Shown: one piece after another, positions 26,007 to 35,923 of the stretch
Layout of the letters: every line of letters begins with the position of its first letter
Numbering within the stretch: the first letter of the stretch is position 1
Assembly: GCF_029395675.1 (NCBI RefSeq)
Contig: NZ_CP115184.1
Span: 1,550,001-1,614,000, forward strand
Source: Janibacter cremeus
Lineage (GTDB): Bacteria > Actinomycetota > Actinomycetes > Actinomycetales > Dermatophilaceae
Length of the DNA stretch: 64,000 nt
Reading direction: 5' to 3'
The notes under the pieces: model-generated
What the model saw: only the letters and a program-made list of their open reading frames with translations
Told to the model about the DNA's origin: nothing
The model's database searches: none
Translations under genes and position numbers: made by a program

Positions 26007-27113
26007 GTGAATGACATGAGCGCACTGACTGTCCTCGCCGAGACCTGCGACCGACTCGTCGACGACGGCTCGCTCGTCGGCTGGGTCGCCGGGGTGGCCG
26101 ACCGCGACGGGGTGCAGATCAGCGCCGGGGGCAGACGCAGCATCGACGGCCCACCGATGGACCCGCAGACGCTCTTCATGATCGCCTCGTGCAGCAAGCC
26201 CGTCGGGGGTGTCCTCGCGCTGCGGCTCGTGGAGCAGGGGGTCCTCTCGCTCGACGACCCGGTCTCACGGTGGCTCCCCGAGCTCGCCCGACCCCGGGTC
26301 CTCACCCGCCCGGACGCCGACCTCGCCGACACCGTGCCCGCCGAGCGGGCGATCACCGTGGAGCACCTCCTGACGATGACCCCCGGCTTCGGGTGGGTCA
26401 CCGAGGGGCCGCTCTCCGTCGCGATGAACGACGCCGGCGTGGCTCCCGGCCCGTTCCCCCCGCCGATGACCCCCGAGGAGTACCTGGGTCGACTGGCCTC
26501 CCTTCCGCTGGCGAACCAGCCCGGGTCCACGTGGAGGTACCACACGAGCAGCGACGTCCTCGGCGTGCTGCTCGCCCGGGCCACGGGGAGGTCGGTGGGC
26601 GACCTGCTCGAGGAGCACGTGTGCCGTCCCTTGGGTCTCGGCGACACCGGGTTCAGCGGGGACGCCGGCCGGATGGCGAGCGTCCACGGGGCCGATCTGT
26701 CCGGCGCCCTCGTGCCCTTCCCCGTCCCCGAGGGGACCTTCACGACCCCGCCCCTGTTCGAGTCGCTGGCCACCGGGCTCGTCGCCACGGTCGGCGACCA
26801 GCTGGCGGTCCTCGCCTCGCTCGCGGGGACGGGGCCGGCACTGCTGGCGCCGGAGTCGATCGCGGCCATGCGCCGCCCCCACCTCGTCGACGGGCAGCGG
26901 GCCGCATCCTCCGACCTGCTCGACCCCGACAACAACTGGGGGCTGCACGTGGAGACCAGGCCCGATGGGCGGTTCGGCTGGGCCGGTGGGCTGGGCACCA
27001 TCGGTTACGCCGACCCCGCGACCGGTCGCGCGGCCTTCCTCGCCACCCAGGTCACCGTCGACGCGCCCGGGACGGTCGCCGCCTTCGAGGGGTTCTGGCC
27101 GTTGCTCGACTGA
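26007..27113 (+). CDS. Serine hydrolase, class C beta-lactamase/esterase family
   Basis: 368 residues without a signal peptide. The catalytic S-x-x-K is SCSK (ASCSKPVGGVLALRLVEQG, around residue 56); YHTSSDV (around residue 180) provides the Tyr of the Y-x-N/S motif, and FGWAGGLG near residue 328 corresponds to the H/K-x-G wall. More likely an esterase or D-aminopeptidase-like enzyme than a beta-lactamase because it is cytoplasmic. GTG 26007 or ATG 26016 as start. The upstream 11-mer ACCGTGTGCAA (25994-26004) is shared with the cbiM promoter region. Confidence 0.82.
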   Translation: MNDMSALTVLAETCDRLVDDGSLVGWVAGVADRDGVQISAGGRRSIDGPPMDPQTLFMIASCSKPVGGVLALRLVEQGVLSLDDPVSRWLPELARPRVLTRPDADLADTVPAERAITVEHLLTMTPGFGWVTEGPLSVAMNDAGVAPGPFPPPMTPEEYLGRLASLPLANQPGSTWRYHTSSDVLGVLLARATGRSVGDLLEEHVCRPLGLGDTGFSGDAGRMASVHGADLSGALVPFPVPEGTFTTPPLFESLATGLVATVGDQLAVLASLAGTGPALLAPESIAAMRRPHLVDGQRAASSDLLDPDNNWGLHVETRPDGRFGWAGGLGTIGYADPATGRAAFLATQVTVDAPGTVAAFEGFWPLLD

Positions 27114-27132
27114 GGGTGGCATGGTGGCGGGT

Positions 27133-27738
27133 ATGGGACGTGCACTGCTGCTGGTCGACCTCCAGAACGACTTCTGCGAAGGGGGGTCCATGGGCGTCGA
27201 GGGCGGCGCGGCCGTCGCTGCCCGGGCCGCGGAACGGGTGCTCGGCGACCGGCCCAACCACGAGTTCACCGACCACGAGTACGAGGCCATCGCGCTCACG
27301 GCGGACTGGCACCACGACCCGGGCTCGCACTGGGCGACCGAGGGCGCCCCCGACTTCGTGACCAGCTGGCCGGTCCACTGCGCCGCGGACACCGCCGGCG
27401 CGGACTTCCACGCCTCCTTCCAGCCCGTCCTCGACCGCGTCGACGAGGTCTTCCGCAAGGGTGCGCACGAGGCCGCCTACAGCGGGTTCGAGGGGTTCGC
27501 CGTCCGGGACGGCCGGACCGGTCTGGCCGACTGGTTGCGGCAGCGGGGCATCACCGACCTGGACGTCGGTGGCATCGCCACCGACCACTGTGTCCGCGCC
27601 ACCGTCCTCGACGCGCTGCAGGAGGGCTTCGCCGTGCGCCTCCTCGTCGACACCATCGCCGGTGTCGCACCGGAGACGACCGAGGCGGCGCTCACCGAGA
27701 TGGTCGACGCCGGTGCCGTGGAGTGGAGGGCCGGGTGA
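27133..27738 (+). CDS. pncA: Nicotinamidase/pyrazinamidase
   Basis: Hydrolyses nicotinamide to nicotinate for NAD salvage. About 201 residues, isochorismatase fold. Catalytic Asp in LLLVDLQNDFCEGGSM (around residue 8), metal ligands in ALTADWHHDPGSHW, catalytic Lys in VFRKGAHEAAYSGFEG and nucleophile Cys in GIATDHCVRATVLDA (around residue 145). ATG 27133 gives the conserved N-terminus; ATG 27121 is in frame. Its product is the substrate of PncB encoded at 15.4 kb. Overlaps hemD2 by 4 bp. Confidence 0.95.
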   Translation: MGRALLLVDLQNDFCEGGSMGVEGGAAVAARAAERVLGDRPNHEFTDHEYEAIALTADWHHDPGSHWATEGAPDFVTSWPVHCAADTAGADFHASFQPVLDRVDEVFRKGAHEAAYSGFEGFAVRDGRTGLADWLRQRGITDLDVGGIATDHCVRATVLDALQEGFAVRLLVDTIAGVAPETTEAALTEMVDAGAVEWRAG

Positions 27739-28568
27739 GCGCACCGCTCCGGCCGGTGATGAGCGGTCGGACGGTCCTCGTCACCGCCCACCGCCGCAGC
27801 GGCGACCTCGCGGACTCCTTCGCACGTCGCGGCGCGAGCGTCCGGCACGCCGCCGCGATGTCGATCGTCGAGCACGCCGACGACGCGCAGCTCCTCACGG
27901 ACACCCGGGCACTGCTCGACGACCCCCCGGACGTCCTCGTCGCCACGACCGGGGTAGGTTTCCGCGGGTGGGTGCAGGCCGCGGCGGGCGCCGGCCTCGA
28001 CGACGCACTGCTCGCCGTGCTCGCCGACGCGCGCATCATCGCCCGCGGCGCCAAGACGAAGGGCGCGCTCCTCGCCCACGGGCTCACGCCCGCCTGGGTC
28101 GCGGCGTCGGAGACGGCCGAGGAGGTCATCGACCACCTTCTCGCCGGGGACCTCACCGGCACGCACGTCGCCGTCCAGCACCACGGCGACGGCTCGACGG
28201 GCGTCGACGAGGCGCTCGCCGGCGCGGGGGCGCGGGTCTCCCCCTTCGTCATCTACCGGTGGGGGCCGGCACCCGACCCGCAGGCCGTGGCGGACTCCGT
28301 CGTGGCGACCGCCGACGGCGAGATCGACGTCGTCGTCTTCACCTCCGCGCCCGCGGTCACCGCGTGGTTCGCGGCCGCCGACACCGCCGGCGTCACCGAT
28401 CGGATCGTCACCCGCAGCGCTGCCGGCGATCTGCTCTTCGCCGCGGTCGGGCCGGTCACGGCGGCCCCGCTCGAGGCGAAGGGGGTCACCCCCCTCGTCC
28501 CCGGGCGCAGCCGGATGGGCGCCCTCGTGCGCGCCGTCCTCGACCACTACGGCGCCGAGGGTCGGTAG
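27735..28568 (+). CDS. Second uroporphyrinogen-III synthase-like protein (HemD domain only)
   Basis: 277 residues. The protein is clearly paralogous to residues 1-262 of the HemD-winged-helix protein 3 kb upstream: VLVTAHRRSGDLADSFARRGASVRH, TTGVGFRGWVQAA, ARIIARGAKTKGALLAHG, VAVQHHGDGS, YRWGPAPDPQAVA, VVFTSAPAVTAWFAAAD, RSRMGALVRAVLDHY. It lacks the DNA-binding domain. GTG 27735 overlaps the pncA stop (GTGA). It may be a metabolic enzyme for siroheme supply or a sensory relative; which of the two proteins, if either, is the housekeeping HemD is unknown. Confidence 0.85.
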   Translation: MSAPLRPVMSGRTVLVTAHRRSGDLADSFARRGASVRHAAAMSIVEHADDAQLLTDTRALLDDPPDVLVATTGVGFRGWVQAAAGAGLDDALLAVLADARIIARGAKTKGALLAHGLTPAWVAASETAEEVIDHLLAGDLTGTHVAVQHHGDGSTGVDEALAGAGARVSPFVIYRWGPAPDPQAVADSVVATADGEIDVVVFTSAPAVTAWFAAADTAGVTDRIVTRSAAGDLLFAAVGPVTAAPLEAKGVTPLVPGRSRMGALVRAVLDHYGAEGR

Positions 28569-28571
28569 CCT
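28566..28571 (+). promoter_or_regulatory. -10 element overlapping the hemD2 stop codon
   Basis: TAGCCT uses the TAG stop of hemD2 as its first three bases and ends 7 nt before the ATG at 28579, suggesting a separate, leaderless transcript for the next gene. Confidence 0.5.
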
Positions 28572-28578
28572 TCCGCCC

Positions 28579-29445
28579 ATGTCGACTGCCGAGACGCGCC
28601 AGCCCGCCCATCGGAGCCTGTTCATCTCCCTGGTCAACGACGCATCACTCTTCCCACCGGCACGGCTGCCGATGGACGAGGCCCTGCGGGCCCACGCCGC
28701 ACACCGCTCGGCCCGCTACGCCGACGTCGTCGGCCCCCTCCTCGTCGGGGTACCCGCCGTCGAGGACCTGACCACGGCCCTGGCCTCCGGGGCTCCCGTC
28801 CCACCGGCGATCGGGCTCGTCGCCCGGCCCGGGACCGCCGTCAGGGACATCGATGCCGCCCTGGCGACGCTGCGGACCCTCGGGACCGCGCGGCTGGTCT
28901 CCCTCGACACGGCGTGGTCCCCAGACTGGCGCAACCTCGACTTCGGCGAGTTGGTGGTCAACCTCGAGGTCGGCCGCGAGGGCCGGGCCCGGGCCCTCGA
29001 CGACATCGCCTCCGCGAGCGACTTCGTCGACGTGCGGGCGAAGTTCCGCACCGGTGCCACGCCGGCGTGGGCGTGGCCGACGGCCGCGGAGCTCGCGGAC
29101 GTCCTCGTCGGTGCAGAGGCACGATTCCTGCCCCTGACCCTCACGGGAGGGCTGCACCACGTCGTCCGGGGTGAGTACTCCGTCGACGGCACGCCCGAGG
29201 AGCAGCACGGCCTGCTCAACGTGCTCGTCGCCGTCCATGCCAGCGCCGGCGGCGCCGACGAGGGCACCGTGCGCGACCTGCTGGACATCCGGGACGCCGA
29301 GGCGCTGGCCGACATCGTCGCCGGCTGGTCGAGCCCCGACATCGCGGCCGTGCGCACGGCCCTCACCGGGTACGGGTGCTGCGACGTCACCGACCCCATC
29401 CGCGAGCTGGAGGAGCTGGGCCTCCTCACCAACACTCGGGAGTGA
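28579..29445 (+). CDS. Conserved protein of unknown function (TIM-barrel-like)
   Basis: 288 residues, soluble, no signal peptide. Regularly spaced beta strands (VGPLLVGVPAVEDL, IGLVARPG, LVSLDTAW, LVVNLEVG, VDVRAKFRTGATPAWAWP, FLPLTLTGGLHHVVRG) look like a TIM barrel. KFRTG and LTGGLHHVVR are the most distinctive motifs; I recall similar motifs in uncharacterised actinobacterial proteins but cannot assign a function. It follows hemD2 by 10 bp with its own -10, and converges on the RDD gene with 3 bp between stops. Confidence 0.75.
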   Translation: MSTAETRQPAHRSLFISLVNDASLFPPARLPMDEALRAHAAHRSARYADVVGPLLVGVPAVEDLTTALASGAPVPPAIGLVARPGTAVRDIDAALATLRTLGTARLVSLDTAWSPDWRNLDFGELVVNLEVGREGRARALDDIASASDFVDVRAKFRTGATPAWAWPTAAELADVLVGAEARFLPLTLTGGLHHVVRGEYSVDGTPEEQHGLLNVLVAVHASAGGADEGTVRDLLDIRDAEALADIVAGWSSPDIAAVRTALTGYGCCDVTDPIRELEELGLLTNTRE

Positions 29446-29448
29446 TGC

Positions 29449-30288
29449 TCAGGAGCGCTCGCGGGACTGCGCGCCGACGACGACCTGGGTGCGGGCGACC
29501 TTGTCGTGCAGCGCCTGTCGTCGGGGGTCCAGGAGTGGCCACAGGAGGTCCAGACCGCGGAAGACGATCTCGACCAGGCACGTCAGGACCCACAGCACCC
29601 GCAGGATCATCGGCAGGAGCATCCGCAGGAAGGCCGTGCGGAAGTCGAGTGGCCCCGGCCGGTCCACGCGGCGGACCGAGATCCCAGCCATCATCTTGCC
29701 GGGCGTGGCTCCCCTGGCGACGAGGAATCCGATGCCGTAGGCCGCCTGGACGACGACCATGATGCCGACGGCGACGAAGAGGTACGTGTAGTCCAGGTAC
29801 TGGAGGTAGCCGGAGGCCTCCTCGAGGGTGATCGGGTCGGGCGTCCCGCTCATCGCCCCCTCCATCGCCCGCCGCCAGTAGTCAGCCATGAAGAGCCACC
29901 AGGCCCAGCCCGAGGTCAGCAGGACGACGACGCCCATGATCACCGTGTCGATGAGGTAGGCGACGACCCGGGACCCGTAGCTCGCCAGCTGCTGACCGTC
30001 GGCGGTCGTCGACCCCGCGGTCGGGGAGCCCGAGCCCGCAGGCGGTGTGCCCCACCCGGGTTGCGGCTGCGGGTGATGCGGCGCCGGTGCACCACTGGGT
30101 CGCCCGAAGACGTCCCGGTCGGGGCCGCGCTGGCCTCCGTGGTGGGGGGCGGAGCCGGTCGGGGTCTGCCCGGCCGAGCGGGTCTGGCGGGGGACGCGGT
30201 GATCGCTCCAGACGACCCCGTCGAAGTATCGGAGCTGGGTGTCGTCCTCCGGGTCGTCGTACCAGCCGGCGCGCTCGGGGATGCTCAT
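29449..30288 (-). CDS. DUF2510 + RDD-family membrane protein
   Basis: 279 residues. An N-terminal DUF2510 segment (RAGWYDDPEDDTQLRYFDGVVWSDH, residues 6-30) is followed by a Pro/Gly-rich linker and an RDD domain with three membrane segments: LASYGSRVVAYLIDTVIMGVVVLL (around residue 100), TYLFVAVGIMVVVQAAYGIGFLVARGATPGKMMAGISVRRVDRPG, and FLRMLLPMILRVLWVLTCLVEIVF. RDD proteins have been linked to Na+/H+ exchange in other phyla, but the role here is unknown. Downstream of DedA/VTT by 4 bp, likely the same transcript. Confidence 0.85.
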   Translation of the reverse strand: MSIPERAGWYDDPEDDTQLRYFDGVVWSDHRVPRQTRSAGQTPTGSAPHHGGQRGPDRDVFGRPSGAPAPHHPQPQPGWGTPPAGSGSPTAGSTTADGQQLASYGSRVVAYLIDTVIMGVVVLLTSGWAWWLFMADYWRRAMEGAMSGTPDPITLEEASGYLQYLDYTYLFVAVGIMVVVQAAYGIGFLVARGATPGKMMAGISVRRVDRPGPLDFRTAFLRMLLPMILRVLWVLTCLVEIVFRGLDLLWPLLDPRRQALHDKVARTQVVVGAQSRERS

Positions 30289-30292
30289 GTCC

Positions 30293-30820
30293 TCACGATC
30301 TCATGTCGTCGCTCGAGGCCGGCACGGCCTCCCGGGTCCTCGTCGGGAGTGCCGCCACCGTCTCGGGGTCACCGTGGCCTCGCCGCCAGACGACCAGCGC
30401 GACGGTGATGACGAGGAGGACCGCGACGGCAGCCACCGTGCCCGGCCAGCGGGCAGCGGCCGCCAGCCAGGCCCGTGCCGCCGCGAGGCCCACCGTGGCG
30501 TACAGGGTCGCCCAGAGGAGGGACCCCAGGGTCACCGCCGGCAGGTACCGACGCAGGGGCATGCGTGCGGCACCGGCGGCGCCGATCACGGCGGTCTGGA
30601 TGCCCACGGTGAGGAAGCAGGCGACGACGGCGATCGGCCCCCACCGGTTGACGAGATCACGGGCCCGTGCCCAGCGGGGTGAGGGGCCCCCTTCGCCGGA
30701 CCCCAGGTAGCGCCGTGACCCTGCGGCCGCACCCCTGGCGAGCCAGTACGTCGCATTGGCTCGCAGCATCACGACCACGAAGAGGAACCCGAAGGTCGGG
30801 AGGAAGGCCGACCAGGTCAC
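30293..30820 (-). CDS. DedA/VTT (SNARE-associated) family membrane protein
   Basis: 175 residues with about five membrane segments. LRANATYWLARGAAAG (around residue 20), the re-entrant G-x-x-R-type segment GAAGAARMPLRRYLPAVTLGSLLWATLYATVGL (around residue 83) and Arg-rich loops are typical of DedA/VTT scramblase-like transporters that recycle undecaprenyl or phospholipids. GTG at 30820 overlaps the stop of a 25-codon upstream ORF (GTGA), and no Shine-Dalgarno precedes it, so translation probably depends on that ORF. Confidence 0.78.
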   Translation of the reverse strand: MTWSAFLPTFGFLFVVVMLRANATYWLARGAAAGSRRYLGSGEGGPSPRWARARDLVNRWGPIAVVACFLTVGIQTAVIGAAGAARMPLRRYLPAVTLGSLLWATLYATVGLAAARAWLAAAARWPGTVAAVAVLLVITVALVVWRRGHGDPETVAALPTRTREAVPASSDDMRS

Positions 30821-30894
30821 GCCGGCCCACCGTCCGTGGCATGCTCCGGAGCCGCCGTCCCGGTGAGCGGCGCCGGGGGCAGGGGCGCGTCCAT
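30817..30894 (-). CDS. 25-codon upstream ORF coupled to the DedA gene
   Basis: Short ORF beginning ATG-GAC-GCG (MDAPLPPAPLTG...) and ending GGPA-stop. It has the best ribosome site in the neighbourhood: AGGAGG (30906-30901) with a 6-nt spacer. Its TGA overlaps the GTG of the DedA gene. It is Pro/Ala-rich with no obvious membrane or signal features. It could be a leader peptide that sets expression of the DedA-RDD pair or simply a translation-coupling ORF. An operator-like palindrome lies just upstream. Confidence 0.55.
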   Translation of the reverse strand: MDAPLPPAPLTGTAAPEHATDGGPA

Positions 30895-30913
30895 CGGTGC
30901 CTCCTAGAGGTGA

Positions 30914-30929
30914 GGGTTACCTAACCCTA
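30914..30929. promoter_or_regulatory. Operator-like palindrome with -10 before the DedA operon
   Basis: AGGGTTACCTAACCCT has perfect 7-bp arms around two bases. It partly resembles a DtxR/IdeR box (about 13 of 19 positions). A minus-strand TAGGGT -10 (30930-30925) overlaps it, placing it over the promoter of the 25-codon ORF and the DedA gene. Confidence 0.4.
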
Positions 30930-30947
30930 CCGGTGGCCGCACCTGCG

Positions 30948-30960
30948 GGAGACGCTCCCC
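30948..30960 (-). terminator. Weak hairpin after hpd
   Basis: GGGAG-ACG-CTCCC, 5-bp stem, 6 bp downstream of the hpd stop. No T-run follows. Confidence 0.3.
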
Positions 30961-30965
30961 TCGCG

Positions 30966-32800
<1,835 letters not shown>

Positions 32801-32835
32801 GCGCGGTATCCGCTCGAGGGGCGGTGCCGCGAGAC

Positions 32836-33243
32836 CTAGAACCGGTCGCCGAGCATCCCCCAGGCGAGGAACAGCGTGCCGAGCACCATGCCGTAGTGCG
32901 CGACCCGGGACAGCCACGGGCCGCTCGTCCACCCATCGCCGCGGAAGCGCTCCACGTGGCGGCCGCGGCCGCGGCGCCAGCGCGCGAGGAAGCTCAGCCC
33001 GATGAGCGAGGCGAGGGCCAGGGCGATGATCGCCAACCACGCGGACGTGCCCGAGGAGACGACGTCCAGCAGGCGCAGGGCCACGAGCAGCAGTCCGGTG
33101 CCTCCGGCGGCGGAGTGCAGGTTGAGGATCCACGGTGCGATGTCGGTCATCCCCCGCCGACCGCGGTACTTCCGCAGCCGCACCTGGGTGAGGACGAGTG
33201 CCACCACCCCCAGTGCCACGAGGAACCACGCGATCGCTGTCAT
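32836..33243 (-). CDS. Small integral membrane protein, function unknown
   Basis: 135 residues with four predicted membrane segments (AIAWFLVALGVVALVLTQV, GTGLLLVALRLLDVV, WLAIIALALASLIGLSFLARW, VAHYGMVLGTLFLAWGML) separated by short basic loops. ATG 33243 chosen because the in-frame extension upstream is Ser/Arg-rich without similarity. Converges with the Lrp-type gene (35 bp between stops) and follows the helicase gene. I do not recognise the family. Confidence 0.7.
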   Translation of the reverse strand: MTAIAWFLVALGVVALVLTQVRLRKYRGRRGMTDIAPWILNLHSAAGGTGLLLVALRLLDVVSSGTSAWLAIIALALASLIGLSFLARWRRGRGRHVERFRGDGWTSGPWLSRVAHYGMVLGTLFLAWGMLGDRF

Positions 33244-33298
33244 TCCCCCATGATGCCCAAGGAACCTCCCCCGGTGTGGGAGGGCGGCGCGACCGGGG

Positions 33299-35059
33299 TC
33301 AGCGACGACCGACGAACCAGCGGCGGATCCGATCGATCCGCTCGGTGACCTGCTCGCTGCTCGCCTGGGCGAGCTCGGGGCCACCGCAGGCGCGTCGCAG
33401 GTCCATGTGGACGTTGGCGTGCGGCGAGCCGGTCTTCTGCGCGTACGCCGAGACGAGCTTGTTCAGCTCCTTGCGCTGCGAGGCCAGGGCACGGTGGGCG
33501 GCGACGGGGGCGTCGTCCTTCGCCCTCGTGGCGCCGGTGCGCCTGGACTGCTTGGTCTGGCGCTCACTGAGCAGGGCGTGCACCTGGTCCGGCTCGAGCA
33601 GTCCGGGCAGGCCGAGGTAGTCCTGCTCGTCCTCGGAACCGACCTCGGCGTGCAGACCGAACTGCTGCGCGTCGTAGAGCACGTGGTCGAAGTGGGCGTC
33701 GGACTCCAGCGCCTCGAAGGCGCCCTGCAGCTCGTCGCTCGCGGACTCGCTGCGGTTGGCCGCCGCGAGCATCCCCTCCTCCTCCGACCACATGGGTGCC
33801 TCGTCATCGGACGACTCGGGCCGGTCGAGGGCATGGTCGCGCTGCTCCTCGAGGGCCCCTGCGTGGGCGAGGATGATCGGCACGCTCGGCAGGAAGACGC
33901 AGGCGGTCTCACCGCGGCTGCGGGCGCGCACGAATCGGCCCACGGCCTGGGCGAAGAACAGCGGCGTCGAGGTGGAGGTGGCATAGACGCCGACGCACAG
34001 ACGGGGCACGTCGACCCCTTCGCTGACCATGCGCACGGCGACGAGCCAGCGGGAGGTGTCGGACGCGAAGTCCTCGATCCGCTGCGAGGCGCCCGAGTCG
34101 TCGGACAGGACGACCGTCGGCTTCTCCCCGGTGATCCCGTGGAGGATGCGCGCATAGGCGCGGGCCTGGGTCTGGTTCGACGCGATGACCATCGCCCCCG
34201 CGTCGGGCACGCCCCGGCGCACCTCCGTCAGGCGTTTGTCGGCGGCCGCGAGGACCGAGGGGATCCACTCCCCCTTCGGGTCCAGCGCGGTCCGCCAGGC
34301 CTGGGCGATGACGTCCTTGGTCATCGGCTCGCCGAGTCGTGCGGCGACCTCGTCACCGGCGCGGGTGCGCCACCGCATCGCCCCGCCGTAGGCCATGAAG
34401 AGCACCGGACGCACGACGCCGTCGCGCAGGGCCTCGGCGTAGCCGTAGGTGTAGTCGCTGCTGGAGCGCAGGATGCCGTCGTCGCCGTACTCGTAGCCGA
34501 CGAAGGGGATCGGGTTGGTGTCGGACCGGAAGGGGGTCCCGGTCAGGGAGAGGCGGCGCACCGCCGGCTCGAAGGCCTGGCGGATCCCGTCGCCCCAGGA
34601 CTTGTTGTCGCCGCCGTGGTGGATCTCGTCGAGGATGACCAGTGTGCGCTGCTCGCGGGTGCGCTGCTCGTGGACCGAGGGCCGGGAGGCCACCTGCGCG
34701 TAGGTGACGGCCACGCCGTCGTAGTCGCTGGAGGTGACCGCGGTCGTGTTGGAGAACCGGGGGTCCAGGTGGATCCCCACCCGACCCGCGGCGTCGGCCC
34801 ACTGCGTCTTCAGGTGCTCCGTCGGCGCGACGACGGTGATGTTGGTGACCTCCCCCGCCGACAGCAGCTCGGCGGCCACCCGCAGGGCGAAGGTCGTCTT
34901 GCCGGCCCCCGGCGTGGCGACCGCCAGGTAGTCGGCGCGACCGGAGTCGAGATACTCCCGCAGGGCCTGCGCCTGCCAAGCCCGCAGCTTGCCGGCGGTA
35001 CCCCACGCCGCCCGCCTCGGGAAGGCGGGTGACAGGTTGGAAGCGGCAGACTGACTCAT
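33299..35059 (-). CDS. SF2 DEAD/DEAH-box helicase
   Basis: 586 residues, cytoplasmic. LRAWQAQALREYL (Q-like motif), Walker A ATPGAGKTTFAL (around residue 50), DEIHH (around residue 145), LTGTPFRSD motif III (around residue 175) and a C-terminal helicase half with VRMVSEGVDVPRLCVGVY and QAVGRFVRAR (motifs V and VI). XPB/type III restriction-like layout. The C-terminal ~150 residues are charged and lack recognised motifs. Likely DNA repair or translocation; specific role unknown. A TACAGT -10 ends 9 nt before the ATG. Confidence 0.88.
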   Translation of the reverse strand: MSQSAASNLSPAFPRRAAWGTAGKLRAWQAQALREYLDSGRADYLAVATPGAGKTTFALRVAAELLSAGEVTNITVVAPTEHLKTQWADAAGRVGIHLDPRFSNTTAVTSSDYDGVAVTYAQVASRPSVHEQRTREQRTLVILDEIHHGGDNKSWGDGIRQAFEPAVRRLSLTGTPFRSDTNPIPFVGYEYGDDGILRSSSDYTYGYAEALRDGVVRPVLFMAYGGAMRWRTRAGDEVAARLGEPMTKDVIAQAWRTALDPKGEWIPSVLAAADKRLTEVRRGVPDAGAMVIASNQTQARAYARILHGITGEKPTVVLSDDSGASQRIEDFASDTSRWLVAVRMVSEGVDVPRLCVGVYATSTSTPLFFAQAVGRFVRARSRGETACVFLPSVPIILAHAGALEEQRDHALDRPESSDDEAPMWSEEEGMLAAANRSESASDELQGAFEALESDAHFDHVLYDAQQFGLHAEVGSEDEQDYLGLPGLLEPDQVHALLSERQTKQSRRTGATRAKDDAPVAAHRALASQRKELNKLVSAYAQKTGSPHANVHMDLRRACGGPELAQASSEQVTERIDRIRRWFVGRR

Positions 35060-35068
35060 CGCAGGGTC

Positions 35069-35074
35069 ACTGTA
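35069..35074 (-). promoter_or_regulatory. -10 element of the SF2 helicase gene
   Basis: TACAGT on the minus strand, 9 nt upstream of the ATG at 35059; near-leaderless arrangement. Confidence 0.4.
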
Positions 35075-35118
35075 GATCGGCCCGGTGACCGGACGCGAAA
35101 CGCCTCACGGAGATCGGC

Positions 35119-35916
35119 TCAGGAGCGCACGTCCTGGGCGAGCATCGTCTGCAACCCGGTGCCGAGGTCACCGTGGACGTCGGCGAGCGCGGTGTGCACC
35201 GTGCCGCCGTGGCCGGGGCTGGCGAGCGCCTGGGAGCTCATCCGGATCCACTCGCCCTCGGGATCACGGTCGAGCACCACGTGCAGGTTGCAGTTGACGT
35301 AGGTGTGCCTGCGGGGGTCGACGGTCATGGTGATGCCGCCCCCGGAGTCGGCGAGGACGAGCGCCCGCTGCCACGGTGACGGCTCCTCCCCCGCAACGAG
35401 AGGCACCCGCTGGCGCCCCCAGGCCACCGCGGTGCCACCGGTGCCGGGACCGCCCTCGAGCGCGCGCCACTCGACGCAGCCGAGGTAACCGTCCTCGTGG
35501 GCTCCCGGCATCAGCAGCCCCAGGACGTGGCCCTCCTGGTCCGGCACCGGGTCGATCTCGTCGGGTCGGTGACCGCGCAGGCGGGGGAAGTCGTCCGGTG
35601 TCCGCACGATCCGCCAGCCGCGGGCCAGGACGACGGGCGTCCCCGAGGCACTCAGGGTCGCGTCGAGCAGCTCCATGGAGCGGCCCTGCCGGACGGTGCG
35701 CACCTCGACGTCCAGGGGTGCCACCGGGATCGGGCCGAGGATGTCCAGGCGCAGGTCGGCCAGCCGCATCAGCTCGCGTGGCTCGTGCGCCTCCATCGTG
35801 CGCGCGACGAGCGCGGACGGCGGGCCGGCGTGCTGCGCGTGCGGGCTCCACGGACCTGCCGTCGTCGGGAGGGACTCGTACCGGCCCTCGTCGAGCCGGC
35901 GGTAGAAGGACTCCAC
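35119..35916 (-). CDS. Acyl-CoA thioesterase-like protein (double hot-dog)
   Basis: 265 residues resembling TesB/PaaI-type double hot-dog proteins: WSPHAQHAGPPSALVARTMEAHEP (around residue 25, first hot-dog helix), DILGPIPVAPLDVEVRTVRQGRSMELLDATLSASGTPVVLARGWRI and, in the second half, ITMTVDPRRHTYVNCNLHVVLDRDPEGEWI. GTG 35916 lies 7 bp after the DUF3039 stop without a good ribosome site, so translation is probably coupled. Substrate unknown; housekeeping lipid or CoA recycling likely. Confidence 0.78.
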   Translation of the reverse strand: MESFYRRLDEGRYESLPTTAGPWSPHAQHAGPPSALVARTMEAHEPRELMRLADLRLDILGPIPVAPLDVEVRTVRQGRSMELLDATLSASGTPVVLARGWRIVRTPDDFPRLRGHRPDEIDPVPDQEGHVLGLLMPGAHEDGYLGCVEWRALEGGPGTGGTAVAWGRQRVPLVAGEEPSPWQRALVLADSGGGITMTVDPRRHTYVNCNLHVVLDRDPEGEWIRMSSQALASPGHGGTVHTALADVHGDLGTGLQTMLAQDVRS

Positions 35917-35923
35917 GAAGGGC

